Origin: Effrenium voratum
Lineage: Eukaryota; Sar; Dinophyceae; Suessiales; Symbiodiniaceae
DNA: 64,000 bases
Assembly (NCBI GenBank): GCA_963377175.1
Contig: CAUJNA010003817.1
Span: 134,501 to 198,500 of the forward strand
Direction: 5' to 3'
In this document: in pieces, positions 54,980-64,000 of the stretch
Numbering within the stretch: the stretch's first letter is position 1
Layout of the letters: the number at the start of each line of letters is the position of its first letter
Made by a program: the position numbers and the translations under genes
The notes under the pieces: model-generated
What the model was told of the DNA's origin: nothing
What the model saw: only the letters and a program-made list of their open reading frames with translations
Database searches by the model: none

Positions 54980-55872
54980 CAGAATCTTACATAGGTGCTG
55001 AGCTTTCCTTGCCTCCTCAGACCTTTTGCTTTGCCACGAGATATTTGCCTGCAGATGTTGGACTCTTTACAACACGGAGTCTGGTTCCTCACTTGTTCCG
55101 CAAACTTGCTGAGCTGCTATCACGCAAAGGCCCGCTAACTCAAACTGGCGAGAGGTCTCGTTGCATCGATGGAGCTACCACTTGAATGGCGAGCTGTCCA
55201 TACAAGTACTATCAAGCAGTTTGGGATACCCACCCGCGAAAATGGAGCCTATCTGGAGGCCCTTGGCAGACCTTCCGGTGAGTTCCATATGAGTGGGATG
55301 GAGGCTTTTCTGCGATTTAACATGGAACCCCCGCAATTCATCACTTGTAACCCCGCAAATCGCTTCGAGATCTTTGCATTGGACCCCTTGGAGCTGGGTT
55401 GCCATGATGCCAGCCTGCCAAGCCGCAGATCACCGTCAGCAGGCGGGACGCCTCACAGGTGGGCCACAGGCTTTGGGCTCACTTTGAAGTCCGACCTTGA
55501 GATGGGTGGCTCGGCTTTTTGTTGAGTTTTCTGGTTGTTGAAGGGAAACCAAAAGGAAAACCACCATTTTGGGGGGCCTCCCAAAAACGACACACCCATA
55601 TTCACACCCTGGCACAAAACCGGCACATGTGCGCTAACTCCTCCCCCTCGAGCCTCGGCAAAGAGCGTCTCTTGGGGCCTCTCCATGGTGTCAGGCACCT
55701 GCAGAGCTACAGACAAGCAGTCCAAGCTCACCTCGCTGTGCGAGGTTACCAGCACGGTCACTGCGTGAGGCTTCCCCCCGCCCCCGACATGACATGCTTG
55801 GGAAAGTGCAGACTGATTGCCACCATAGTCTGCCTCATTGCTGAGAGGAGAAAAAGTGACCCACAAATCCAA
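54980..55872. CDS. exon-like frames on both strands
   Basis: Minus: GNQSALSQACHVGGGGKPHA ... VLVTSHSEVSLDCLSVALQV (about 55830-55640) and ATQLQGVQCKDLEAICGVTS (about 55405-55310). Plus: FATRYLPADVGLFTTRSLVP (about 55030-55130). At least two of these are probably real; no family recognised. The 55535-55605 stretch is one of the degraded GGGAAACC repeats. Confidence 0.3.
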
Positions 55873-55914
55873 GCGGCTACATTCCAGTCAAGAGTGGCGG
55901 TCGAGAGCCCGCGC

Positions 55915-56314
55915 GTGCGGTGCGGTGCGGTGCGGTGCGGTGCGGTGCGGTGCGGTGCGGTGCGGTGCGGTGCGGTGCGGTGCGGTGCGGTGCGGTGCGG
56001 TGCGGTGCGGTGCGGTGCGGTGCGGTGCGGTGCGGTGCGGTGCGGTGCGGTGCGGTGCGGTGCGGTGCGGTGCGGTGCGGTGCGGTGCGGCGGCGCGGCG
56101 CGGCGCGGCGCGGCGCGCGCGCGGCGCGGCGCGGCGCGGCGCGATGCGGTGCGGTGTGGTGCGGTGCGGTGCGGTGCGGTGCGGTGCGGTGCGGTGCGGC
56201 GCGGCGCGGTGCGGTGCGGTGCGGTGCGGTGCGGTGCGGTGCGGCGCGGTGCGGTGCGGTGCGGTGTGGTGCGGTGCGGTGCGGTGCGGTGCGGTGCGGT
56301 GCGGTGCGGTGCGT
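55915..56314 (+). repeat. TGCGG pentanucleotide array
   Basis: About 400 bp of GCGGT units, with an internal GGCGC variant block (56086-56140) and a few TGTGG variants. Long frames on both strands are periodicity artefacts. Confidence 0.97.
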
Positions 56315-56439
56315 GGGTGTGGAGATTGATTGTCGCACTTCCCTGATCTTCACAAATGTCTAGATTCCTGATAATAGTTTTTTCAGATCTCTGGCAGAAC
56401 CCAAAGCAGCCCTGCGCCGTTTTCACCATCCCTCGACTC

Positions 56440-56690
56440 TCATCGACACGGCATGCTCCACACCTGTCGCCCGGTCGCTGATGCGAACCAAACCACCAGG
56501 CGCCGCTGCTCCTGTGCCAACGAGTTGGTGATGCTTTTGCCACTTACCCCTGGTGTTCCAGAAGAACCAATGGTTGTGGAACTTTCTGTGATGCCGAAGT
56601 GGTTGAATCCCAAGCACTTCATCACCTTCAAAGGGACTCCAACTTGGTAGCACAGAGAGCGTAAAGCGAAATATCCCACATGGACCAATC
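56440..56690 (-). CDS. probable exon
   Basis: Minus strand reads QVGVPLKVMKCLGFNHFGIT, then GTPGVSGKSITNSLAQEQRR and LVVWFASATGRQVWSMPC. Protein-like; unrecognised. Confidence 0.4.
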
Positions 56691-56814
56691 ATCGTGACAC
56701 TTCCTGAAAAAACATCCAGACCCGACATCTGCTTGATGTGCAAGGCTTGTTTGGAAAAGCCAACGAAAGCCAAATGATCCAGGGACTCCGTGGCGTTTCT
56801 CAGCTTCCCTCCAA

Positions 56815-56970
56815 TTGGTGGTTTGGATTGGTGGTTTGGTGGTTCAGAAGGGGCTTTGTCATGTACCCTCTGCAAGGACCAGAAGTTCAAATCCCAAGCC
56901 ACCAATCCAAACCGCCAATCCAAACCACCAATCCAAGGCACCAATCCAAAGCACCAATCCAAAGCACCAC
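56815..56970. repeat. GGTTTGGATTGGT inverted repeat arrays
   Basis: TTGGTGGTTTGGATTGGTGG (about 56814-56845) faces five to six copies of its inverse, CCACCAATCCAAACC, at 56898-56968. Could fold into a long hairpin. Confidence 0.8.
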
Positions 56971-57045
56971 TTAGCTGAGTCCTTCAGCTTCCCTACAAAA
57001 GAAAACGTCGTGCCCCCGAGCACACGATGTTAATTTTCTGTCCTG

Positions 57046-57150
57046 CAGGCCGAGCCTCAGCTCCTCCGCCGCCTCGCTGAGGCGGTGAAACGCCTCAAGC
57101 GCCGAGCCCAAAAACGTCCCTCATTGAAATCAACGGAAAAACGGGTCGGT
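57046..57150 (+). CDS. probable exon, plus strand
   Basis: After TCCTGCAG|G the frame reads AEPQLLRRLAEAVKRLKRRA then QKRPSLKST: a basic amphipathic helix with a clean acceptor. Unrecognised. Confidence 0.45.
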
Positions 57151-57724
57151 CTGCCAATCCGCCAAAGTCTCCCCACTCCCCCCCAAAACCCAAATCCATA
57201 CAAAAAAGGAGGGCCCAAATCCATACAAGCGTTCAGCGTCAGGGCTTGGCGCCAGGTTTGGGCTCAGAAGGACCAGTTGCTTTGGCCCGACTGCGGTTGT
57301 TCTGAGCGCAGAAGATGTAAAACATCGCAGCACCAAAGGCCGCAAATGATCAAAAGAAACCCTATACAGTATTCTATGAGGCCTTACCAACACCACAAAA
57401 CATGGACCGAACTGTTTTCAGCGTGTGAAGAGTGGAGGTCGCGTCCATCCACTGCCACTGCCAACCACCACCATCACTACAGGACCTCTGAACAAAAGGA
57501 CTCTTTTCTCGGACCTATGAGCTTCAGAGATACAGGACTAGGACTAGAACCTGCAGATTGCGGTTGCTCGATTCTTTTCCGGCTTCATGGGTGTGTCTGT
57601 GTGCGTGTGCATGTGTGTGTGTGTGTGGCTTCAAGGATCTCCAATTCTTTCAGTCCAGGTATGGACGAGTTTGCATGTTTGCCACAAGGGCGCCTCCTCT
57701 TCCCTGACGCCGAGGATCACCAAA

Positions 57725-57726
<2 letters not shown>

Positions 57727-57780
<54 letters not shown>

Positions 57781-57800
57781 ACAAACAAACAAACAAACAG
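57727..57800 (+). repeat. AAGC then AAAC microsatellite
   Basis: Pure AAGC units followed by AAAC units. Confidence 0.95.
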
Positions 57801-58510
57801 CACAACCTGAAAAAAGCAGCGTCATCTCCTTGAGTTGCAAACTCACGCACAACTGCAGTGTGAGATCATCCCAAATATATTGCATCTTGCCTGTTTCTTT
57901 CTCAGCTTCTCAAATGTTTCTCCTCAACTTGGCATCTTCGTGCAGAAAGACCGAGCCGCTCGATTCTCGGCTCATGAATTGGGAGGATGACATCTGACCC
58001 AAAACCAGAAATCCAGAGCGTTGGGCTTTGGGCATCCACCAAATTCGCCGACTGCATCGCGCCTGGTCAGCTTGCGGTATGTCAGGGTTCTTGTCCGGGT
58101 GGAGGGCCCTTGACCTCAAAAGCGGTCGGCCGCAGTTTCAAAGAGACCCCAACTCAGCAAAATGCGAAGTATTCGCACTTGGGAATACTTGAACTCCAGC
58201 AGAGGGAAAGTTCTTTTCACCCGGGGATGACTTCTATTTGGTGAACATCAGAGAAATACCTGGCGGGGCATGTCTCCTTTTCATGTGAAGTCCCAACCAT
58301 AAATTCACTGCCAAAACTTGTGCTGGCTTCCCTAAAGGGAGGGGCTCACACCCAGCTCCAACAGGCGTTGGTTAAGGCTCCCAACAGCTGCCTGTAGGAG
58401 TAGGCGATGTCTGCCTTCCGAACAACATGTCGCTTTGTTGAGGGCTACCCTTTTTTGGGTTTGCTTGAAAAGGCGACCAGACCTGCTCATGTTGAGGGGA
58501 GTTCCCTATT

Positions 58511-58750
58511 TCAGCACAAGCCCAAACCAAACACGCGACCTTGAGGCAACATGTCCTTTAGGAAAACCCTTCTCACAACTTCGGGAAACAAAATAGCGAC
58601 AATAAAGCAGGAAAAAACAAATGCTACTGGAAAAAGAACAAAAAGAACACCCACATCCATTGACTGCTCCTCACCAGAGTGCACAATGTTGCAGTCCAAA
58701 AAACCTCGAGCACTTCTCAAAGTTCCAAAACAAAAGTAGAGACTCACTAA
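58511..58750 (-). CDS. terminal exon with one membrane segment
   Basis: Minus strand reads CFGTLRSARGFLDCNIVHSG, then MDVGVLFVLFPVAFVFSCFI and VAILFPEVVRRVFLKDMLPQ, ending at a TGA at 58511-58513. One strong transmembrane helix near the C-terminus. A TTTAG| acceptor lies at the 5' edge. Family not recognised. Confidence 0.5.
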   Translation of the reverse strand, partial: LVSLYFCFGTLRSARGFLDCNIVHSGEEQSMDVGVLFVLFPVAFVFSCFIVAILFPEVVRRVFLKDMLPQGRVFGLGLC

Positions 58751-58905
58751 AACTGGCCCCATTTTTTTACCAGTATCAAAGTCACCCCGGTTCAGTGGTG
58801 GGTAACAGGGAAACCACCCCAGTTTCTGACTTTGATAGCTCCTAGAAACAGCCAAATATGAACCCCCATAAAAACCGGGAGAGGCAGGGGGGGGGAGGGG
58901 GGGCG

Positions 58906-59032
58906 GTGGTGCCCTCGATCGCCTCCCCGTAGCCGCCCAGGTGGGCCCCGCCCAACCGCAGCACCGCCAAAGCGCTCGGCCGCGCCCCCTGCGCCGCTTC
59001 AGCGCACGGCGGGACGCCCCGATCGATGGGCC
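58906..59032 (-). CDS. probable GC-rich exon
   Basis: GPIDRGVPPCAEAAQGARPS then ALAVLRLGGAHLGGYGEAIE. It could precede 58511-58750 in the same gene. Confidence 0.35.
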
Positions 59033-59431
59033 CGCCGGCCGCCAACCCCCCCCCCAACCCCCGGTTCTCCCCAGCAACGACCCCACCCCAGGCCTCCTCT
59101 TCTCTTGAGACCTTTTTGATGAGGTCTGTTTGGGGGAACAACCCTCAAGGCAACCCCAAAAACCGTTCTACCCCTCTGAGAATTATGGCTGACAGGAGTG
59201 GGGAGACGAGTTTCCTTTTGGGTTTCAAACATCGCCTTTTGTACCCCACGCAATTCAAAGTTGGAAGTGGCCCCAGTGATGCTTGACTGTTCCCACTCGA
59301 ACAAAAACACCCAAATAAACTCCGTGGCTGTCCATTGGACATGTCAACACATCAACTTCATGGCTACAAGGAAAGGCCACGTAGTCAAAACCTGACATGA
59401 AGGAGGTCTGCCCAACATCCGTGGTACAGAA

Positions 59432-59719
59432 TCAAACGGGGTGTTTAATATCTGCGCCTATTTTTGGCAACTGTTCTCCATCTATTCCACCCTGAGTATA
59501 GTCCTTAGGAGCCGCCTCACAAATGCGCTGAACCTCTTCCGCAGGGGAGGCGATGAGGATCTTTTGCTCCCGGTGGGCCTGGCAGTGAATTTTGTACGTA
59601 CGTTGGAAGCATGCGAAGATGTGACACTGGGGGCAACTGGGATAAGCTCGAATGTCTGGACCCACCTCAGAAAACGACCATGAATATTCAGGATTTTTTG
59701 GGGCCAATACTCGAAGCAA
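59432..59719 (-). CDS. exon with one C2H2 zinc finger
   Basis: Minus frame with CPQCHIFACFQRTYKIHCQAH (59635-59573): C-x2-C-x12-H-x3-H, a classical C2H2 spacing. Followed by REQKILIASPAEEVQRIC and a stop at 59432. Upstream text (APKNPEYSWSFSEVGPDIR) is also protein-like. Possible nucleic-acid or protein binding; role inferred from the fold only. A second minus frame overlaps and is rejected. Confidence 0.5.
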   Translation of the reverse strand: MLRVLAPKNPEYSWSFSEVGPDIRAYPSCPQCHIFACFQRTYKIHCQAHREQKILIASPAEEVQRICEAAPKDYTQGGIDGEQLPKIGADIKHPV

Positions 59720-60205
59720 GCCTGTGTGCTGAAAAACACACAGTTCTCACAACAAAAGCCGTGTGACAAGTCTTGTTCGCTTTGGGGCGGGTCCTGGAGC
59801 CTGGAAACAAGCCTCGTTTCCAGCTCCCGCTCAAGGGTCGACGAAAAAGTATCAAAGAAACTGCTTCGTTGAATATTGCTGCCAACCTCCTGGTGAAACA
59901 TTCAACCTCGAGCCACTTCCGAACCTGTGCAGAAAGAAGCAACACCCCAAACGAGTCATAATCAATACCCGAGCAGCGCCAACAAAACGGCTGGCAGTGG
60001 TTATGAAGGTTCTTGCAAAGGGGTCTACCATACCCAAAGCCCATGGGAAATGAAAAGGGCCTTTATATCTGCACTTATTCATGGTTAGGATTCTGCCCCC
60101 TACCTTCCCACCATATGAAACTGCACAGGATGTTCTTTCCATAGAATGTGTTCCGATTCGTGCCCTTTTGAAACGTTGTATCCGCATGGTTGGGATTCCC
60201 CGTAC

Positions 60206-60454
60206 CTTCCATGAAACTCCGCAGGACCCCATGGACTTTGTTCTCCAGGCCTCCTGCACCGCCGCGCGGAGCTCGCTGCGGAGGTCTTCGTCGGCAAACC
60301 AGGCCTCGTCTCCGCACAGCTCTGCCCCGTCCACCTGGACATCGCGGGCGCCGAAGTCGCAACACGCGGGATGGCTCAGGCTCGGTCTCCGTTTGCGACG
60401 AACCAGGGCAAAAACGGGTTCGGCTCGGGGGTAGCGGAAACAGTTGAGTCTCAA
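60206..60454 (-). CDS. well-delimited 83-codon exon, unknown protein
   Basis: Acceptor TGTGCAG|T at 60455 and donor AAG|GTACGG at 60205 bound exactly 249 nt, phase 0 at both ends, no stop. Reads LRLNCFRYPRAEPVFALVRR, then CDFGARDVQVDGAELCGDEA, then EDLRSELRAAVQEAWRTKSM. Acidic, helix-rich. No family recognised. The exon end and donor are duplicated 100 bp downstream. Confidence 0.65.
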
Positions 60455-60539
60455 CTGCACAGAAAGACTTGCCCGAAGTTCTGCAGCCCCGCAGTTCCGA
60501 GGGCTTTCCAAGCAACGAAGCAAACAAGGCTTTGATGCC

Positions 60540-60726
60540 GGCTCCCTGGCGCCCACTTCCGCGCCTTCAGCTGCTCCAACCGCTCGTCCGGCGTGGGAGG
60601 CGGCGCGGGCGCGGGCGCGGGCGCCGTGCCCGGCACCGCCAGCTGAGTGGCGGGCGCCGGCGCCGCTTTGGCGGCGGCTTGCAGCTTCAGGCGCTCCAGG
60701 ATCTTCTGCCTCGAAGGCTGAGTCAA
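60540..60726 (-). CDS. exon with A/P-rich linker
   Basis: Minus strand reads QPSRQKILERLKLQAAAKAA, an Ala/Pro run, then PDERLEQLKARKWAPG. Two amphipathic helices joined by a flexible linker. Just upstream lie four copies of a GCTGAGTCAA-type unit (60716-60755). Likely the exon before 60206-60454. Confidence 0.5.
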
Positions 60727-60837
60727 GCTGAGTCAAGCTGAGTCAGGCTGAGTCCAGCTATGCTTGAAGCCTTTGAGAATTGAATATTCAGGCGAGGAGT
60801 CGAGCTGCAGCTCCATTTTTCTTCTGGCCAATGAAAT

Positions 60838-61293
60838 GTGTGTGAGACGACTGCGAGCACCTCGTCAGGAAAGACCTTGCTGCAGGCGGGGCTTCAAATC
60901 AGGGCAGGAATTGGATGCCGCAACAAGGACCAAGTTTGGAGATGGAACCCACGTCCTACGAAACTTGGGAACGGCTTGTCACTAGCCATGGCTGCGAATC
61001 ATTGGCTGCAGTCGCCAGGGGGAAATACAAAGGCCTTCTTACATCCTGTAACGGTTTCTGTGCCCGGGTTGACGGTGTTGTCTTACTCCATCCACATGCA
61101 ACCGACGGCACATTCCGCGGCATCCAATTTGAAGCCGCATCCGGAAGCCAATGGGAGCCGGAGCCCGGCATCACATCGGGGCGCCGGTCACAATTGCCTC
61201 GGCTACTTAGATGTAAGCAACACGAGAACTGATTTTCCTCCAGCAACCGTGTTGGAGTTGTTGCACGACATTTACCCCCTACACAAGTTTTAA
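60838..61293 (+). CDS. open frames, doubtful
   Basis: Two plus frames overlap; one reads SYETWERLVTSHGCESLAAV and CARVDGVVLLHPHATDGTFR (about 60940-61150). No supporting splice sites were established. Confidence 0.25.
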   Translation: MCETTASTSSGKTLLQAGLQIRAGIGCRNKDQVWRWNPRPTKLGNGLSLAMAANHWLQSPGGNTKAFLHPVTVSVPGLTVLSYSIHMQPTAHSAASNLKPHPEANGSRSPASHRGAGHNCLGYLDVSNTRTDFPPATVLELLHDIYPLHKF

Positions 61294-61299
61294 AACAAA

Positions 61300-61960
61300 G
61301 GACTAGAAACCTTTGCAATGATAAAAAGGGATTTTGGGCGCTGCTCAATCGCCGCTTTTGCCCTGCCAACTTGCGAATGGCCGAATTGCGTCGCGTAGTC
61401 CCAACATGTTTGGCATTTCCGGTCAGCAGTTCTTACTTGCAAGCATCCCCGCCCAAGCGTCGCACTTCAAATCCACTCGCATATTGCGTTGGTGTATTTA
61501 ATTGATAGTAAACCTGGCATTTTGATGCAACATCTGACGGTCAAGACGGCTTCCTCAATAGGAACCCTTGTCTAAAGTTTTGAAGGGGCGGATGACAACC
61601 CTACCAACAAGTAAAGGCGTGCTTTCATCATGGCACATCCGCTTGGCATGAAGTTCCAGAGCTCCAACCAACAAGACCACAGTTTGGCACTAAACGTGCA
61701 AGCCGGGCTGCTGTAGCTTCCACCTGGGCGCGAGAGGCTACAGCCGGAGCTGGGGGGCCTTGAGGTGGACATCATTTGCATGGGGTTTATGTCCTTTCTC
61801 AACCATTTATGAGCGTGCTCCAAACGTTGCAACTCAAAATGGAATCAGGTCTTAGCATGCTCACCCTCGAGTCCGGTTAGGCGGACCCCCCCCCCGAAAT
61901 TTCCTAGGCCTCCATCCCAGTCATTCAGCCATTCGGCTGGTCAAACATTGAGCGCTCTGT
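61300..61960. other. no supportable gene
   Basis: Only an 86-codon minus frame without motif (61572-61832) and a poly-C run at 61887-61896. Confidence 0.45.
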
Positions 61961-61964
61961 GTCC

Positions 61965-62340
61965 TCAAGCTGAATTCGGATGCAGCGAAAAGTGTTTTTG
62001 ATTGCGAAGGCCAGGCGCAATCTCAGGAGGCATCGGCTTGGCCTTTCCGTTGCAGCTCCTCTTGAAGTCGGCAATCATTTTGAGCGCCGTGTACATGTCC
62101 TCGGTTGCCAAAAAAGATTCGGAGACAAACTGCCAGTGCCCTTTTGATACTTGTAGCGCCGCTGTCAGACCCAAATTGGCAGGCCCCCCGACGAACGCAA
62201 ACACGCACAAGTTCGCCATTAGGAAGCTGTCAAACGTCGCTGGCCAAGCACATCTTGTAGACCCAGCTCAACTTGCTGGCCAGCTTCGTGGGTGAAGCTG
62301 GCAAGCGCTTCTATCGTTTGCTCTGCTCTCTCCAGCGCCC
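61965..62340 (-). CDS. two minus-strand exon-like segments
   Basis: GALERAEQTIEALASFTHEA then GQQVELGLQDVLGQ (about 62340-62235), followed in another frame by ANLCVFAFVGGPANLGLTAA, VSKGHWQFVSESFLATEDMY and TALKMIADFKRSCNGKAKPM (62219-62010). The second looks like a folded alpha/beta domain. A very short gap separates the frames, so either a tiny intron or a frameshift lies near 62225-62245. Unrecognised. Confidence 0.5.
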
Positions 62341-62532
62341 CCGGCCCTGGCCCCCGACTTCCAGCCCCAGCCCCGTAAACGCTGAGCACGGCATGTAGCC
62401 CACACGAGCTACTTCCCCTCAGCCCAGACCCAGCCAGCTTCAGCCCAGTGCTTCCACTTCGTTGGCCGGCCCCCGCTCGAGTCCGAGTTGGCAATCACTT
62501 TGCGCAGCCCAGACTGCTCAGCCGATCCGGCA

Positions 62533-62727
62533 TCATTTGCTCAAGCATTGCTCGTATGGTTCTTTTGAGCCTACCCTCGGGCAGCACGCAGCACTTGCAA
62601 TAAAACCTTTGCACGTCTTGTGGTCTTTGGAGAAAGGTAGCCAACAGCGGGCGAGGGCGCCCAATGCTTTGTGGCTCGAAGGCTGCCGGCTGATGACAAG
62701 GAAACTACTTTTCAAGCTTGAGCTCAA
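62533..62727 (-). CDS. possible exon
   Basis: SSLKSSFLVISRQPSSHKAL then GALARCWLPFSKDHKTCKGF. Same strand as the preceding series; unrecognised. Confidence 0.3.
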   Translation of the reverse strand: MSSSLKSSFLVISRQPSSHKALGALARCWLPFSKDHKTCKGFIASAACCPRVGSKEPYEQCLSK

Positions 62728-63189
62728 GCCCCTGCGTTCCTGCTATCCTGACGCGACTATTCAAAATCGCCGAGGCACGCATATGGAAGCGTACCAAACG
62801 CGGCCCTAGGCGAGGACAAAACAAACCCTGGGTGTTTCACGGGGAAGCTAGATGGAAGGCATCCTTTTCAGGGCTTGCCGAACTTGGAGACACCCCCATA
62901 CTCTATGGACATGGCTGAACTAGTCAGTACCGCGTTTTGTTAACCTCACATCCTCTTTTAAGGGGATCCCCATTCAAAACACGCCCATATCGGCCACGGT
63001 GCTATGCGAGGTCTATTTCCCTGCACATCCCCCCTGGAGGGGCGTGCACGGGACTGCATCTCCTGCTTCCACTGCTGTGCCTCAGCATGTTGCCACATGG
63101 GCGTCTTCTTTTGAGGCAGAATCTGAAACGGATGCTTTCCAAAAAAGGTACACTCAAAACAAACACACCTGCATGAGCCTGACTTGAAA

Positions 63190-63464
63190 TTGCAGATCCT
63201 TTGGTGGACATCATTTTCTGGAGATGTACTATTAAATATAGATGTCCTGATATCCTCCAACCATGTTGTCCGAGGATGTCCGACTCTTCTGTTGGGACTT
63301 CGTGCCAGCTTGAACCCTTCATGGCACAGAACTTTCTGCCAAGTCGCAGCTTGCTTCGCAGCAGCGATTCTTTCCTGCTCTCTCATGTGCGTGCCTTTCT
63401 GCAATGGATTTATAGCACTGTAAAGCCGTCCAACATAGTGTAGCCCATAGCAAGGGCAATTCAC
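63190..63464 (-). pseudogene. possible non-LTR retroelement (LINE) RT tail
   Basis: Minus frame includes VGRLYSAINPLQKGTHMREQ, ATWQKVLCHEGFKLARSPNR and RVGHPRTTWLEDIRTSIFN. A charged run followed by G-[RH]-P-R-x-x-W-x-[DE]-D/E-I is common just past the RT thumb in LINE ORF2 proteins. No catalytic YADD is present in the window, so at most a 5'-truncated fragment. Confidence 0.4.
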
Positions 63465-63632
63465 AGCTTGTCAAATATTTGAAACAAATGTTTGTAATCA
63501 TTGCATTTGCATGCCTCGATGCGCCTCAAAGCCATTCCATCCAAGGACAGCCATACAAACAGTCCATGTGCTATGGATCACGCGGCAGTTGTTTGTCCCC
63601 CAGGCAAAATATAATTATGCCATGAGCCCCTG

Positions 63633-63880
63633 TCAACGATCACAACCTTCCAAAACGAGGGATGCACATAAGATTATATCCCTCGCACTCTTGGTCATGT
63701 TGGTCAGGGCCAAAAAAAAAGAGCCTCTGTGCTCTTCGCACTGAGTTGTTCTTGTTTTGGGCGGCAATCTCCCGTCCTGCTCCCGCTTGTCCTCATCATC
63801 CTCATTGCCAAAAGCGAAGGCGTTGGCCAGCTTGGCCTTCCTTCGCTTCTCTTCCTGGCCAACCGAGCTCAAGCAGTGTG
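63633..63880 (-). CDS. hydrophilic K/E/D-rich exon
   Basis: SSVGQEEKRRKAKLANAFAF then GNEDDEDKREQDGRLPP. Follows TEEATHEYEEQKQKAAEEKQ ... KRMEAS (about 64000-63925) in the minus direction, so it is probably the next exon of a charged, possibly nuclear, RNA-processing-type protein; that role is a guess from composition. Confidence 0.5.
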
Positions 63881-63919
63881 GCGGTCAGGCGGTGCGGTGG
63901 TCAGGCGGTGTGGCGGTCA

Positions 63920-64000
63920 GGCTTGCCTCCATCCGCTTCTGCTTCTCTTCAGCAGCCTTTTGCTTCTGCTCCTCATACTCATGGGTGGCCTCTTCAGTGA
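63920..64000 (-). CDS. K/E-rich exon running off the window edge
   Basis: Open minus frame EEATHEYEEQKQKAAEEKQK from the right edge; partial. A 9-10-bp CGGTCAGGCGGTG repeat lies just inward (63881-63926). Confidence 0.5.

Noticed and set aside
55519..56543. ORFs of CGAVR, TAPHR repeats up to 275 codons
   Set aside because: TGCGG pentamer array is open in every frame on both strands.

Overview
The window looks like nuclear DNA of a dinoflagellate, most likely a Suessiales/Symbiodinium-like species. Supporting signs are: very low gene density; short exons separated by repeat-filled introns; introns that begin with GC as well as GT and commonly end AG|G; a deleted copia-type retroelement carrying a relic of the dinoflagellate spliced leader; RCC1-type VVTWG repeats of a kind I recall from Symbiodinium; and a dispersed family of short inverted-repeat elements lying in introns (introners). 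No bacterial-type gene order, rRNA operon or CRISPR is present. Most open frames are chance; exons listed below were chosen by motif, by compatible splice sites, or only by protein-like composition, and the confidence says which.

Layout. 0-3.6 kb: little beyond one possible exon. 3.65-7.05 kb (minus): a GOST-type seven-transmembrane protein gene (TMEM87/GPR107-like), the best gene here, with an introner in its upstream intron. 7.3-14.7 kb (plus): short exons of an unidentified K/E-rich coiled-coil gene and others, in DNA saturated with TGCATG/GCATGC words. 15-23.4 kb (minus): unidentified exons, ending in a gene with two introner-bearing introns. 23.8-26.5 kb: duplications, then the deleted LTR retroelement. 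27-31.6 kb (minus): a PPP-type metallophosphatase gene with all four main motifs visible, interrupted by introners and possibly by a nested plus-strand exon. 32.0-33.6 kb: an AT-rich insertion with about 200-bp terminal inverted repeats and one 176-residue ORF, unlike everything around it. 34-45 kb: scattered, mainly minus-strand exons. 45.6-50.6 kb: arrays of satellites, a broken RCC1-repeat gene and a tRNA-like sequence. 50.8-64 kb: more minus-strand exons, a C2H2 zinc finger, a well-delimited 83-codon exon, a possible LINE RT tail and large microsatellites.

Most supportable exons lie on the minus strand, with a plus-strand block at about 7.6-14.5 kb, consistent with unidirectional gene blocks. 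The strongest biological stories are the introner family, the spliced-leader relic at the outer edge of both LTRs, and the TIR-bounded AT-rich element.
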